Below are positions 26,639-35,326 of a DNA stretch of 64,000 bases, in pieces; the first letter of the stretch is position 1, and every line of letters starts with the position of its first letter. Under the pieces are notes generated by a model that worked only from the letters and a program-made list of their open reading frames with translations, had not been told where the DNA came from and ran no database searches. The translations under genes were made by a program, and so were the position numbers. Origin of the DNA: CAYOWK01 sp964407665 (GTDB taxonomy: Bacteria > Pseudomonadota > Alphaproteobacteria > Caulobacterales > Hyphomonadaceae); NCBI GenBank assembly GCA_964407665.1, contig CAYOWK010000018.1, positions 4,473 through 68,472 of the forward strand. The letters run 5' to 3'.

Positions 26639-28879
26639 ATGTCCGACGACACGATCGATGGCGGCGAAAACGCCGGCCATGTCATCGACGAGCCGATGGC
26701 GGAGGCGCTGTCGCGCCGCTACCTCGCGTATGCACTCTCGACGATCACGGCCCGCGCCCTGCCGGACGTCCGCGACGGCCTGAAGCCCGTCCACCGCCGC
26801 CTCCTTTATTCGATGCGCGAGCTCAACCTGAACCCCGAGGGCGCCTTCAAGAAATGTGCGCGCGTCGTCGGCGACGTCATCGGTAAATACCACCCCCACG
26901 GCGACCAATCGATCTACGACGCGATGGTCCGCCTCGCGCAGGATTTCAACGTCCGCCATCCGCTCGTGGACGGGCAGGGGAACTTCGGCAACATCGACGG
27001 CGATAGCGCCGCCGCTATGCGATACACCGAAGCCAAGCTGACGCCCGCCGCCGCCCTGCTGCTCGAAGGGCTGGACGAGAACGCCGTCGACTTCCGCGCC
27101 ACCTATGACGGCGAAGAGAAGGAGCCGGTGGTGCTCGCCGCCGGATTCCCGAACCTGCTGGCCAACGGCGCCAACGGCATCGCCGTCGGCATGGCGTGCT
27201 CGATCCCGCCGCACAACGCCGCCGAGTGCATCGACGCCGCCATCCACCTGCTGGAGCACCCGAAGGCCACCACGGACGATCTCATGAAGATCATCCCCGG
27301 CCCGGACTTCCCCACCGGCGGCATCATCGTCGAGACGCCCGAATCCCTGCGCGAGGCCTACGAGACAGGCCGCGGCGGCGTGCGGATGCAGGCGCGCTGG
27401 CACAAGGAAGACATGGGACGCGGCATGTGGCGGATCATCGTCACCGAGGTTCCCTACCAGGTGCCCAAGTCCAAGCTCATGGAGCGTCTCGCCGAACTCA
27501 TCGAGACCAAGAAGGCGCCGCTGCTCGACGACGCGATGGACGAGAGCGCCGAGGATGTCCGCATCGTTCTGACGCCCAAGTCGCGCACGGTCGAACCCGA
27601 AGTGCTGATGTCCAGCCTGTTCCGCCTCTGCGAGCTGGAGACGCGCTTCCCGATCAACATGAACGTCCTCGACAAGGGCGTGCCGAAGGTGATGAGCCTC
27701 AAGGCCATCCTCAACGCCTACCTAGATCACCGCCGCGAAGTCATCGTTCGCCGCGCCCAGTTCCGCCTCGACAAGATCGAGCGCCGCCTCGAGATCCTCG
27801 ACGGCTTCCTGATCGCCTACCTCAACCTCGACGAGGTGATCCGGATCATCCGCTACGAGGACGATCCGCGCACCGAGCTGATGAAGCGCTTTGGCCTCTC
27901 CGAGGTCCAGGTCGACGCCATCCTCAACATGCGCCTGCGCGCGCTGCGCAAGCTCGAGGAAATGGAGATCCGCCGCGAGCACAAGGAGCTCACCGAGGAG
28001 CGCGACCGCCTGCGCGCCCTCATCGGTTCCGACGCCCGCCAGTGGACCGAAGTGAAGCGCCAGCTGAAGGCTGCGCGCGAGGTCTTCGGCCCCGGCACGA
28101 AGCTAGGCCCGCGCCGTTCGAAGTTCGACGTCGCCATCGAGGTCGACGCCACCGCAGCGCTGGAAGCCCTCGTCGTGAAGGAGCCGGTGACGGTCATCCT
28201 CTCGCAGATGGGCTGGATCCGCGCCCTCAAGGGCCACAACCAGAAACTCGACCAGCTGAAATTCAAGGAAGGCGACGAGTTCGCCATGGGTCTCGAATGC
28301 CAGACCACCGACAAGGTGGTGATGATGGCGTCCGGCGGCCGGGCCTTCACGCTCAGCGCCGACAAGTTGCCCGGCGGACGCGGCCACGGCGAGCCGATCC
28401 GCCTGTCCTTCGAGCTGCCCGAGGAAGAAACCATCGTCGACATGTTCGTGCCGATCGAGGGCGCGCGCCGCCTTCTGGCGTCGGACGCCGGCTACGGCTT
28501 CATCGTTCCGGAGGCTGAGCTTCTCTCGTCCACCCGCAAGGGCAAGATCATCATGACGCCAGGCGATTCCAGCCTGATCGCCATCCCGAAGATCGAGGGC
28601 GAACTGGTCGCTGTGGTCGGCGACAACCGCAAGCTGCTGTTCTTCAAGCTCGACGAAGTGCCGGAGATGACGCGCGGCAAGGGCGTCAAGCTGCAGGCCT
28701 ACAGCAATGGCAAGCTGACCGACATCAAGACGTTCACGAAGGCGGACGGCTTCTCGTGGTCGGACTCCGCCGGCCGCCAGATGCAGCTGCCCGACTGGAA
28801 GGACTGGATGGGCAAGCGAGCCCAGGCCGGCCGCATGGCCCCCAAAGGCTTCAGCCGCAACGGCCGCTTCTCCGCGTAG
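26639..28879 (+). CDS. parC: DNA topoisomerase IV subunit A
   Basis: 746 residues. Type IIA topoisomerase A subunit with catalytic Tyr in AMRYTEAKL (about residue 125) and GKYHPHGDQSIYDAM in the quinolone region. The short C-terminal beta-pinwheel with GHNQKLDQLKF and GRGHGEPIRL, and a length under 760 residues, distinguish it from GyrA. It decatenates daughter chromosomes with ParE, which is not in this window. The residue after GKYHPHGD is Gln where E. coli ParC has Ser80. GAGGG precedes the start. Confidence 0.93.
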   Translation: MSDDTIDGGENAGHVIDEPMAEALSRRYLAYALSTITARALPDVRDGLKPVHRRLLYSMRELNLNPEGAFKKCARVVGDVIGKYHPHGDQSIYDAMVRLAQDFNVRHPLVDGQGNFGNIDGDSAAAMRYTEAKLTPAAALLLEGLDENAVDFRATYDGEEKEPVVLAAGFPNLLANGANGIAVGMACSIPPHNAAECIDAAIHLLEHPKATTDDLMKIIPGPDFPTGGIIVETPESLREAYETGRGGVRMQARWHKEDMGRGMWRIIVTEVPYQVPKSKLMERLAELIETKKAPLLDDAMDESAEDVRIVLTPKSRTVEPEVLMSSLFRLCELETRFPINMNVLDKGVPKVMSLKAILNAYLDHRREVIVRRAQFRLDKIERRLEILDGFLIAYLNLDEVIRIIRYEDDPRTELMKRFGLSEVQVDAILNMRLRALRKLEEMEIRREHKELTEERDRLRALIGSDARQWTEVKRQLKAAREVFGPGTKLGPRRSKFDVAIEVDATAALEALVVKEPVTVILSQMGWIRALKGHNQKLDQLKFKEGDEFAMGLECQTTDKVVMMASGGRAFTLSADKLPGGRGHGEPIRLSFELPEEETIVDMFVPIEGARRLLASDAGYGFIVPEAELLSSTRKGKIIMTPGDSSLIAIPKIEGELVAVVGDNRKLLFFKLDEVPEMTRGKGVKLQAYSNGKLTDIKTFTKADGFSWSDSAGRQMQLPDWKDWMGKRAQAGRMAPKGFSRNGRFSA

Positions 28880-28918
28880 GCCCGGCAGCACTTTCCGAAT
28901 CCACCAGCCTGAAAGAAG

Positions 28919-29006
28919 GCCTCATGGTGAGCAGCCGCCGCAGGCGGCGTCCCCTCACCCTGAGGAGCCGCCGACAGGCGGCGTCTCGAAGGGCGAACCA
29001 CGAGGC
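28919..29006 (+). repeat. Dispersed hairpin repeat, copy A
   Basis: Starts GCCTCATGGTGAGCAGCC and ends TCGAAGGGCGAACCACGAGGC. It contains two short GCCGCC...GGCGGC hairpins. The same blocks occur inverted at 29076-29150, and the core again at 38748-38803. This makes a dispersed non-coding element of the REP type. Confidence 0.75.
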
Positions 29007-29075
29007 CGGAGCTCACCGGCAGATCGTTCATTCCCGGCGAGGAGGGTGGTAAAGCGGATAGGCCACGTCCCCCCG

Positions 29076-29150
29076 CGCCTCGTGGTTCGATCCTTCGACA
29101 GGCTCAGGATAAACTCGACGCCACGCTGGGCGTGGCTGCTCCCCATGAGG
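29076..29150 (-). repeat. Dispersed hairpin repeat, copy B (inverted)
   Basis: Read on the minus strand it starts GCCTCATGGGGAGCAGCC and ends TCGAAGGATCGAACCACGAGGC, closely matching copy A but with a different central hairpin. It lies just upstream of lemA. Together with copy A it can form a long stem across 28919-29150. Confidence 0.75.
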
Positions 29151-29284
29151 CGCTCCTTTGTCGGGGATTGACGCCTCTCGCAATGCAAGCCTGTGCCTGG
29201 CGCCCAACGCCGCTGGACCTTCAGCCAAATGCCCTGCAATGTTCCCGCGTCGCGGAATCGACGGGGCCAGAGGGACGAACCACC

Positions 29285-29857
29285 ATGCTGCCGCTTTACA
29301 TTGCGTTGGGCGTTGTTGCGCTCGTCCTGGTCTTCATCATCCTGATCTACAACGGCCTTGTCGCCAAACGGCAGACCGTCAACGAGTCCTTCTCCGGCAT
29401 CGACGTGCAGCTCAAGCTCCGCCGTGAGCTGGTGCCGAACCTGGTCGAGACCGTGAAGGGCTACGCCGCCCACGAGAAATCGACGCTGGACGCCGTCATC
29501 TCGGCCCGGAACTCCGCGCAGGCCGCCGCCGCCACCGGCGCTGCCGGCGAGATGGGCGCAGCAGAAGGCGTGCTGTCGGGGGCTCTCGGCCGCATGTTTG
29601 CGCTGGCCGAATCCTATCCGGATCTCAAGGCCAGCAACAACTTCGTGCAGCTGCAGACCGAGCTCTCGCAGATCGAGGACAAGGTCGCCGCGGCGCGCCG
29701 CTTCTACAACTCGGCCGTCGGCGACTACAACACGGCGATCCAGCAATTCCCGGCCTCGATCATCGCCGGCAGCGCCGGCTTCACCGAGCGCCAGTTCTTC
29801 GAAGTCAGTGAGACGGAGCGGGCCGCGCTGAACGTCGCTCCCGAAGTGAAGTTCTGA
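29285..29857 (+). CDS. lemA: LemA family protein
   Basis: 190 residues. One N-terminal membrane helix (LYIALGVVALVLVFIILIYNGLV) is followed by helical LemA sequence: SGIDVQLKLRRELVPNLVETVKGYA and FYNSAVGDYNTAIQQFPASI, and FFEVSETERAA near the C-terminus. The function of LemA in bacteria is not settled; it is a membrane-anchored protein often near TPM-domain genes, which are absent here. The ATG at 29285 gives the normal length; the frame is open through the repeat upstream. Confidence 0.9.
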   Translation: MLPLYIALGVVALVLVFIILIYNGLVAKRQTVNESFSGIDVQLKLRRELVPNLVETVKGYAAHEKSTLDAVISARNSAQAAAATGAAGEMGAAEGVLSGALGRMFALAESYPDLKASNNFVQLQTELSQIEDKVAAARRFYNSAVGDYNTAIQQFPASIIAGSAGFTERQFFEVSETERAALNVAPEVKF

Positions 29858-29887
29858 GCCAATAACTGACACGGGCTCCTGACTGTC

Positions 29888-30019
29888 GTCATCCTCGGCT
29901 GAGCGCAGCGAATGCCGGGGATCTCGGTTCTGTTTACCGGGGACACGCAGAGAGGTTTCCCGATTTTTGGCAACCGGGATCCCCGGGATGCGCCGCTTTG
30001 CGGCTTACCCGAGGATGAC
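29888..30019. repeat. 132-bp imperfect palindrome
   Basis: The left arm starting GTCATCCTCGG at 29888 and the right arm ending CCGAGGATGAC at 30019 are inverted copies. They also share CCGGGGATC / GATCCCCGG and an internal AGCGCAGCG-like part. It fills the gap between lemA and bpt. It resembles intergenic palindromic mobile repeats (MITE/REP-like) of alphaproteobacteria. Confidence 0.75.
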
Positions 30020-30063
30020 GCCGTCAGGTCGGTGACTCAAATCCGGGCTGATGAGCCAGCGCC

Positions 30064-30840
30064 CTAGATCTCGCTTTCCTGAAGCGGTCGCCAGTCCTGA
30101 CCATCGAACACCTGCAGCGGCATGAAGTCGGCCTTGTAGCCCATCTTCGGCGAGTCCTTCACCCAGTAGCCGAGATAGACGTAGGGCAGGCCAAGCTCTG
30201 TCGCGAGCCGAAGGTGGTCCAGCACCAGATAGGTGCCGACGCTGCGGGGCGCGATTTCAGGCCGGTAGAAGGAATAGACCATCGACAGGCCGTCCTTCAG
30301 CACGTCGGTCAGCGCCGTCGCCTGCAGTGCGCCTTCGTCGCCGGTAACAGCGTCCGGGTTGTTGCGGTACTCGAAGACAACGGTGCGGACCGGGCTCCCG
30401 TCCACCATGCCCGCGAAGTCACGCAGCTCCATCTCGTTCATGCCGCCGCCCGGGTGGCGGTGGTTGAGATAGCGCTTGAGAAGCCGGAACTGCTCGCGTG
30501 TCGCCTGCGGCTGGCAGGGCTCGCGCTCCAGCATCGTGTTTCGGTTCAGAACCTTGCGCCATCTCCGCGACCATTCGAACTTCGCAACATCGATCCGCAC
30601 GGAGCGGCAGGCGTTGCACGTCTTGCAGGCGGGCCGGTAGGCGATGGTCTGCGAGCGGCGGAAGCCGGACCGCGTCAGCGTGTCGTTGAGGCCCACGGCG
30701 CCCTCAACAGCCAGATTTGCGAAGACTTTCCGCTCCATCCGGCCAGGCAGATAGGGGCATGGCTGGGGCGATGTGAGGTAGAACTTCATCCTGCGGACGA
30801 AGTCGGGGTGAATGATCTGCTGGGCGTCCGCTTCTTTCAT
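30064..30840 (-). CDS. bpt: Aspartate/glutamate leucyl-tRNA-protein transferase
   Basis: 258 residues of the ATE/Bpt family, which adds Leu from leucyl-tRNA to N-terminal Asp or Glu and so marks proteins for ClpS/ClpAP degradation. Visible motifs are CPYLPG near residue 28, the Cys cluster CKTCNACRSVRI near 72, and HPGGGMNEM. The C-terminus has YLGYWVKDSPKMGYKADF and LQVFDGQDWR. Full-length for the family. Confidence 0.92.
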   Translation of the reverse strand: MKEADAQQIIHPDFVRRMKFYLTSPQPCPYLPGRMERKVFANLAVEGAVGLNDTLTRSGFRRSQTIAYRPACKTCNACRSVRIDVAKFEWSRRWRKVLNRNTMLEREPCQPQATREQFRLLKRYLNHRHPGGGMNEMELRDFAGMVDGSPVRTVVFEYRNNPDAVTGDEGALQATALTDVLKDGLSMVYSFYRPEIAPRSVGTYLVLDHLRLATELGLPYVYLGYWVKDSPKMGYKADFMPLQVFDGQDWRPLQESEI

Positions 30841-30927
30841 CGCGTCCTGATTGTATGCCGCCCGGGGGCTTACGCCAGTGGGGAACTACAATTCAACGCG
30901 CAACGTGACCCCGAATTCAGGTGGAGG

Positions 30928-31836
30928 TCACAGTCCGTGGTCGACGGGCAGGACAGGCGCCTCACGCAGAAGCACGATCGATATGCGGCGATTCGCCGGA
31001 AGGTCCGGATCGTCGGCATAAAGCGGTTCTGACGAAGCCTTGCCCCGGACTTCATAGACACGGTCGGAATCAACGCCGCGCTGTTCGAGGATCCGCCGGG
31101 CGGTATTGGCGCGGTCCGCCGACAGCTCCCAGTTGGAGTAGCCGTCGCCGACAGGCGCGATGGAATCGGTGTGTCCGGAGATCGAGATCCGGTTCGGAAG
31201 CGGCTCGATCACGCTTGCGACGGTTTCCAGCAGTGTCCGCGTGCGGGGCAGGGGCTCGGCGGACGAGCCCGAGAACATCGCGCGGCCCTCCTGGTCGATC
31301 AGCTGGATCCGCAGGCCTTCGGGCGTCTGGTCGATGATGATGTTCTTCGAAAGCTCGGCCAGTTCCGGCATGTCCTGCAGCGCCTGGCGCAGCGAGGCTT
31401 CCGCCGAAACGAACTCGGCGCCTTCCATGCGGCGCGCCATCGCTGTCTCGAGGGCTTCCTCGGAAGCGGAGGACTGGCTGTTTTCGCCCTCGGTGTCGCC
31501 GCCGCCCTTCTTGGCCTCGCGGCGATTGTCGACGTCCTGGGTATCCATGATCGGCCGATTCGAGCCCGAGGCTCGCGCGCCGTCGTCCTGAAAGGCCGTT
31601 CCGCCCAGCAGGCCGTCAGACCCCTGGGTCGACCGCGAAACGCTGGCCGGAGCGAAATAGTCTGCAATCCCGCGTTTCTGCTCAGGACTGGTTGTATTGA
31701 TCAGCCACATCAGCAGAAAGAAGGCCATCATTGCAGTGACGAAGTCGGCATACGCCACCTTCCAGGCGCCGCCATGATGGCCGCCGCCTATGATTTTCTT
31801 CACCTTCTTGATGACGACGGGTGCGTTCGAGCTCAT
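30928..31836 (-). CDS. motB: Flagellar motor protein MotB
   Basis: About 302 residues. The single transmembrane helix carries the proton-binding Asp in AYADFVTAMMAFFLLMWLI. The C-terminal OmpA-like peptidoglycan-binding domain has ISISGHTDSIA and NWELSADRANTARRIL. A long acidic linker (residues about 85-130) is present. I chose the ATG at 31836; one at 31872 would add 12 residues. No motA or other flagellar gene is nearby, which is known for relatives where the two motor genes are separate. Divergent from the flavin reductase gene. Confidence 0.92.
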   Translation of the reverse strand: MSSNAPVVIKKVKKIIGGGHHGGAWKVAYADFVTAMMAFFLLMWLINTTSPEQKRGIADYFAPASVSRSTQGSDGLLGGTAFQDDGARASGSNRPIMDTQDVDNRREAKKGGGDTEGENSQSSASEEALETAMARRMEGAEFVSAEASLRQALQDMPELAELSKNIIIDQTPEGLRIQLIDQEGRAMFSGSSAEPLPRTRTLLETVASVIEPLPNRISISGHTDSIAPVGDGYSNWELSADRANTARRILEQRGVDSDRVYEVRGKASSEPLYADDPDLPANRRISIVLLREAPVLPVDHGL

Positions 31837-31901
31837 CTGGCGACTATCTGGGGGCGTAGACCTGTGGCGCATACTTGCGGATTACGGTTAAGGCTGAGTG
31901 C

Positions 31902-32411
31902 ATGACGCTGGTGAGTCTCGATAACGACTTCGACCCGATGGCCTACCGGCGTGCGCTGGGCGGGTTCGGGACCGGCGTAGCCCTTGTCGCCGCCCATGAC
32001 AGTGAAGGGCGCGCGCACGGCCTGATCATCAACAGCCTCACCTCCGTCTCCCTTCACCCGCCCGTCATGCTGTGGTGTCTAGGTACCCAATGCGCCGCTT
32101 TCGACGTCTTCACGACGTGCGCGTCCTTCACCCTCAACATTCTCGGGGCCGGGGACGAGCCGCTGGCCCGCCAGTTCTCGCGACGGGGCGACCGCATCAT
32201 CCCGCCGGACCAGATCGTGATAATGGAAACCGGCGCCCCGGCCCTCGCGGCGGCGCTGTCGAGCATCGACTGCCGGATGCGCTCCCACCAGCTCGTCGGC
32301 GATCATGAGGTGATCTTCGGCGACGTGGCGGCCTACCGGACCTCAGAGGCCGCCGAGGCGCTGGGCTACTTCCAGGGGCGCTATGTCCGCCTCTCCCATG
32401 GAGATGCGTGA
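31902..32411 (+). CDS. Flavin reductase-like FMN-binding protein
   Basis: 169 residues of the flavin reductase-like split-barrel family: MAYRRALGGFGTGVALVAA, GLIINSLTSVSLHPPVMLWCL and SFTLNILGAGDEPLARQFS. Such proteins supply reduced flavin to monooxygenases or carry out NAD(P)H:flavin reduction. The ATG at 31902 has AAGG upstream. Followed directly by the dehydrogenase gene at 32413, so it is likely in the same transcript. The partner oxygenase is not evident. Confidence 0.85.
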   Translation: MTLVSLDNDFDPMAYRRALGGFGTGVALVAAHDSEGRAHGLIINSLTSVSLHPPVMLWCLGTQCAAFDVFTTCASFTLNILGAGDEPLARQFSRRGDRIIPPDQIVIMETGAPALAAALSSIDCRMRSHQLVGDHEVIFGDVAAYRTSEAAEALGYFQGRYVRLSHGDA

Positions 32412-32412
32412 C

Positions 32413-33297
32413 ATGGCGGCGTGCGCCTATCTGGGTCTTGGCGTCATGGGCGGACCCATGGCCAGGCACCTTCTCGCGGCTGGGCGGCAGGTATCCGTCT
32501 GGAACCGCACCGAGGAGAAGGCCCACGCGTGGGCGCGCACCAACGGAGCCGAAGGCGCGGTCAAACCTATCGAACAGGCGGTCAGCGGCGCAGAATTCGT
32601 CTTCATGTGCCTCGGCGACGACCCGGACGTGGCGGAGGTCTTCGACCGCATCGAGGCCCACCTCCAGCCGGGTTCCGTTCTGGTCGACCATACCACCGGC
32701 TCCGCCGGCCTCGCGCGCGCGTTGTACGACCGTTGCAAGGCGAGGGGCGTCGCCTTCATTGACGGCCCGGTGTCCGGCGGCCAGGCAGGCGCCGAGAGCG
32801 GCAAGCTGACGGTGATGGCCGGCGGCGACGCAGACGCGCTCGAACGCGTCCGTCCGTACCTCGACGTCTATTCCCGGCAGGTCACGCTGATCGGCGGCCC
32901 GGGCGACGGCCAGCTGGCCAAGTCCGTCAACCAGATTTGCATCGCCGCCGCCGTACAGGGCGTCGCCGAAGGCCTCCACTTTGCCGAAAAGGCCGGCCTC
33001 GACCCCTCGAAAGTCATCGAAGCCATCTCCAAGGGTTCCGCCCAGAGCTGGCAGATGGAAAACCGCTGGAAGACCATGGTCGAAGGCAAGTTCGACTTCG
33101 GGTTCGCCGTCGACTGGATGCGCAAGGACCTCCGCATCGCTCTCGAGGCCGCCCGCCAGACCGGCGCCTCCACGCCTGTCACGGCCCTGCTGGACCAGTT
33201 CTACGCCGATGTGCAGGCGGAAGGCGGCGGACGCTGGGATACATCCAGCCTGATCACGCGGCTCAACCGCCCCGGGAGTGCGGAGAGCGGCGAGTGA
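32413..33297 (+). CDS. 3-hydroxyisobutyrate dehydrogenase-like NAD-binding protein
   Basis: About 294 residues of the beta-hydroxyacid dehydrogenase family. Rossmann motif YLGLGVMGGPMARHL at the start, substrate-binding GPVSGGQAGAESGKL near 120, and catalytic Lys in GDGQLAKSVNQI near 170. It should oxidise a 3-hydroxy acid or reduce the matching semialdehyde. The ATG at 32413 has GGAGAT upstream; ATGs at 32398 and 32404 would overlap the previous gene. The arfB start overlaps its stop. Confidence 0.87.
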   Translation: MAACAYLGLGVMGGPMARHLLAAGRQVSVWNRTEEKAHAWARTNGAEGAVKPIEQAVSGAEFVFMCLGDDPDVAEVFDRIEAHLQPGSVLVDHTTGSAGLARALYDRCKARGVAFIDGPVSGGQAGAESGKLTVMAGGDADALERVRPYLDVYSRQVTLIGGPGDGQLAKSVNQICIAAAVQGVAEGLHFAEKAGLDPSKVIEAISKGSAQSWQMENRWKTMVEGKFDFGFAVDWMRKDLRIALEAARQTGASTPVTALLDQFYADVQAEGGGRWDTSSLITRLNRPGSAESGE

Positions 33298-33704
33298 AGG
33301 TCGACCCCGCCGTCCTTGAACCCGACATCGAGGAGACCTTCGTGACCGCCAGCGGACCCGGCGGACAGAACGTCAACAAGGTCTCGACTGCGGTCCAGCT
33401 GCGCTTCAACCTCGAACGGTCCGCCGCCTTTTCCGACGCCCAGAAGGCGCGCATCCGCCGCGCGCTCAGCTCGCGGCTGACGAACGAGGGCGAACTCATC
33501 CTGTTCGTCCAGACCCACCGCTCCCAGCAGCGCAACCGCGAGGAAGCCCGCGAACGCCTCGCCGAGCTGCTGGAGAAAGCCACTTTCGTCCAGAAAACCC
33601 GAATCCCCACCCGGCCCTCCCGAGGCGCCAAGGAACGCCGCCTCGAGGGCAAGGCAAAGCGCTCCCAGATCAAGTCCGGCCGTGGAAAGATCCAGGACGA
33701 CTGA
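33294..33704 (+). CDS. arfB: Ribosome-rescue peptidyl-tRNA hydrolase ArfB
   Basis: 136 residues. Class I release-factor catalytic domain with the GGQ motif in SGPGGQNVNKV near residue 22. The basic tail (RIPTRPSRGAKERRLEGKAKR) fits ArfB/YaeJ, which enters the empty mRNA channel and frees stalled ribosomes. The GTG at 33294 forms a GTGA overlap with the preceding stop; without this start the frame runs far into the previous gene. A terminator follows at 33715. Confidence 0.92.
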   Translation: MKVDPAVLEPDIEETFVTASGPGGQNVNKVSTAVQLRFNLERSAAFSDAQKARIRRALSSRLTNEGELILFVQTHRSQQRNREEARERLAELLEKATFVQKTRIPTRPSRGAKERRLEGKAKRSQIKSGRGKIQDD

Positions 33705-33714
33705 TCGGCATCCG

Positions 33715-33739
33715 AAAACACAACCTAAAGTTGTGTTTT
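33715..33739 (+). terminator. Rho-independent terminator after arfB
   Basis: A perfect 10-bp stem AAAACACAAC / GTTGTGTTTT with loop CTAAA, ending in four T. It starts 10 bp after the arfB stop. The flanking A and T runs could let it work in both directions. Confidence 0.85.
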
Positions 33740-33788
33740 GCGTGCGTGTATGTCTTCCTGCTCCCCACAACCAGAGGGGGTGGGGAGT

Positions 33789-34424
33789 ATGTTGCAATCG
33801 CACGATGCAATGCCGAAGACGCGGCAAGCGGTGACGCCGGACGAGGCTGAACGGCTGAGGTCCGTCATCCGTCAGGCCGAGTGCATACCGGGCCGGTTCG
33901 GAGACGTCCGGGTAACGCTGCCACAGGACGCCGACGCCCTGGCCCGGCTGCTGTCCCACGAGAGCATCGGCCCGCGCATCTACACGATGCCTCCTGTGAT
34001 CGACGCCAGCTCGATGCGCACCTTCATCGAGGACCACCTGATGGAGCGGGCGCGAGGCGAGGGGATACTCTTCACCGTCTTCGCGCCCGACGGCGAGGCG
34101 CTGGCCTATTTCGACGTCCAGCTCTGGGCGGAGTGGGGCGCCTGCAAGTTCGGCGGCGCCGTGAAAGCCTCGCGTCAGGGTCGCGGCTTCGGCGGCGCCA
34201 CAACCATCGCCGCCATCGAGTGGTGCTTCAGCGTCCTCGGCGTCGAGCGCATCTGCGAGACCACCGCCCTCGACAACGACCGTTCGATCCGCCTTCTGTC
34301 GCGCCTCGGCTTCACGCCAATGGGCGAAGTAACCTCCATCCGGCCCGACGGATCCACCCGCCAATCCCTCTACTGGGAGATGGAGCGAGCAGCGTGGACC
34401 TCGGCCCAGCGCCGCACGGGCTAG
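33789..34424 (+). CDS. GNAT family N-acetyltransferase
   Basis: About 211 residues. RimJ/RimL-like GNAT: YFDVQLWAEWG as beta strands, the acetyl-CoA loop SRQGRGFGGATTIAAIEWCF, then CETTALDNDRSIRLLSRLGFTPMGE. It should acetylate a small molecule or protein N-terminus; the substrate is unknown. The ATG at 33789 has GGGGAG upstream. Its stop codon overlaps the convergent HxlR gene's stop within a CTAG. Confidence 0.82.
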   Translation: MLQSHDAMPKTRQAVTPDEAERLRSVIRQAECIPGRFGDVRVTLPQDADALARLLSHESIGPRIYTMPPVIDASSMRTFIEDHLMERARGEGILFTVFAPDGEALAYFDVQLWAEWGACKFGGAVKASRQGRGFGGATTIAAIEWCFSVLGVERICETTALDNDRSIRLLSRLGFTPMGEVTSIRPDGSTRQSLYWEMERAAWTSAQRRTG

Positions 34425-34921
34425 CGACGCGGCCGACCCCGCGCGCGAGCCCTCTCGAAGGCGACCTGCAGCTCCCCGAAGACCGAGCGTTCGGGCTTTG
34501 GAGCGCCCGTGTGCATGAAGCGAAGCTCATCCATGAACGCATCCCAGAGGGGCGGCCCCCCGTCCTCCAGAAGCTCCGCCCGCACCGAAAGCTCCCAGCT
34601 CGGCTTGGTGTGCCTGCGTCCCCATGCCCCCATCTGAACCAGCAGGGGCACAAGCTGGATGGCCGGCTCGGTCAGGCTGTAGACCCACTTCTGCTTGTGG
34701 GCCGGGTCGGGCGCGCGCGACAGCAGCCCCCCTTCTGTCAGCTTCTTCAGCCGGTCCGACAGGATGTTGGAGGCGATCCCTTCCTCGCTCTGGCTCAGCA
34801 AGTCGCCAAAGCTTCGCCGGTTGCCGAACATCACGTCGCGCACGACAATCAGGCTCCAGCGGTCGCCCAGCTGTTCCAGCGTCAGGTTTATAGGACAGCC
34901 GGAGCGTCCGGTATTCGACAC
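34421..34921 (-). CDS. HxlR-family transcriptional regulator
   Basis: About 166 residues from a GTG at 34921. The HxlR winged helix is clear: GCPINLTLEQLGDRWSLIVVRDVMFG, then FGDLLSQSEEGIASNILSDRLKKLTEGGLL and YSLTEPA. The N-terminal Cys is the residue used in several HxlR proteins for quinone or aldehyde sensing. The frame is open up to 35176, but that extension overlaps the divergent gene at 35022, so the GTG with GGAGA upstream is preferred. Likely controls the divergent monooxygenase/GST genes. Confidence 0.83.
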   Translation of the reverse strand: MSNTGRSGCPINLTLEQLGDRWSLIVVRDVMFGNRRSFGDLLSQSEEGIASNILSDRLKKLTEGGLLSRAPDPAHKQKWVYSLTEPAIQLVPLLVQMGAWGRRHTKPSWELSVRAELLEDGGPPLWDAFMDELRFMHTGAPKPERSVFGELQVAFERARARGRPRR

Positions 34922-35021
34922 GAGGGTCTCCGATCTCGGCTTGCATTCTGCAATCAGTGGGGGCAGATAGGCAACCAGTTGCGTAATGCAATTGGTTGGG
35001 CTCGGGCTGGAAGGGTAACGG

Positions 35022-35306
35022 ATGATCATCGTATCAGGGCATCTGAAGATCCGTCCCGGCCAGATGCAGGCGTTTCTCGCCCTGGCCTCGGTCGCAGTCC
35101 TCGCCGCCCGCCGCACGCCCGGCTGCCTCGACTTCGCGGTCTCGGCCGATCCCGTCACGGATGACCGCGCAAACATCTACGAGGCCTGGGACTCCGAAGA
35201 CGCGCTCCTGAAATTCCGCGGCGATGGCCCCGGAGAGGACGTCTCAGCTTTCATCGTATCCGCAGAAGTCCGGCGCCACACCGTCTCGTCCACCGGCGCA
35301 GCCTAG
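35022..35306 (+). CDS. Antibiotic biosynthesis monooxygenase (ABM) domain protein
   Basis: 94 residues with the ferredoxin-like ABM pattern: MIIVSGHLKIRPGQMQAFLALA, TPGCLDFAVSADPV and NIYEAWDSEDALLKF. Such proteins act as cofactor-free quinol monooxygenases or related small oxygenases. Divergent from the HxlR gene and followed by a GST gene after 20 bp. Together these suggest a response to quinones or other electrophiles. Confidence 0.82.
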   Translation: MIIVSGHLKIRPGQMQAFLALASVAVLAARRTPGCLDFAVSADPVTDDRANIYEAWDSEDALLKFRGDGPGEDVSAFIVSAEVRRHTVSSTGAA

Positions 35307-35326
35307 CATCCCGTCAGGAGCCCACC

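Noticed and set aside
30928..31836. MotB without MotA as an unusual finding
   Set aside because: Separate motA and motB genes are known in related bacteria, so it is not remarkable by itself.
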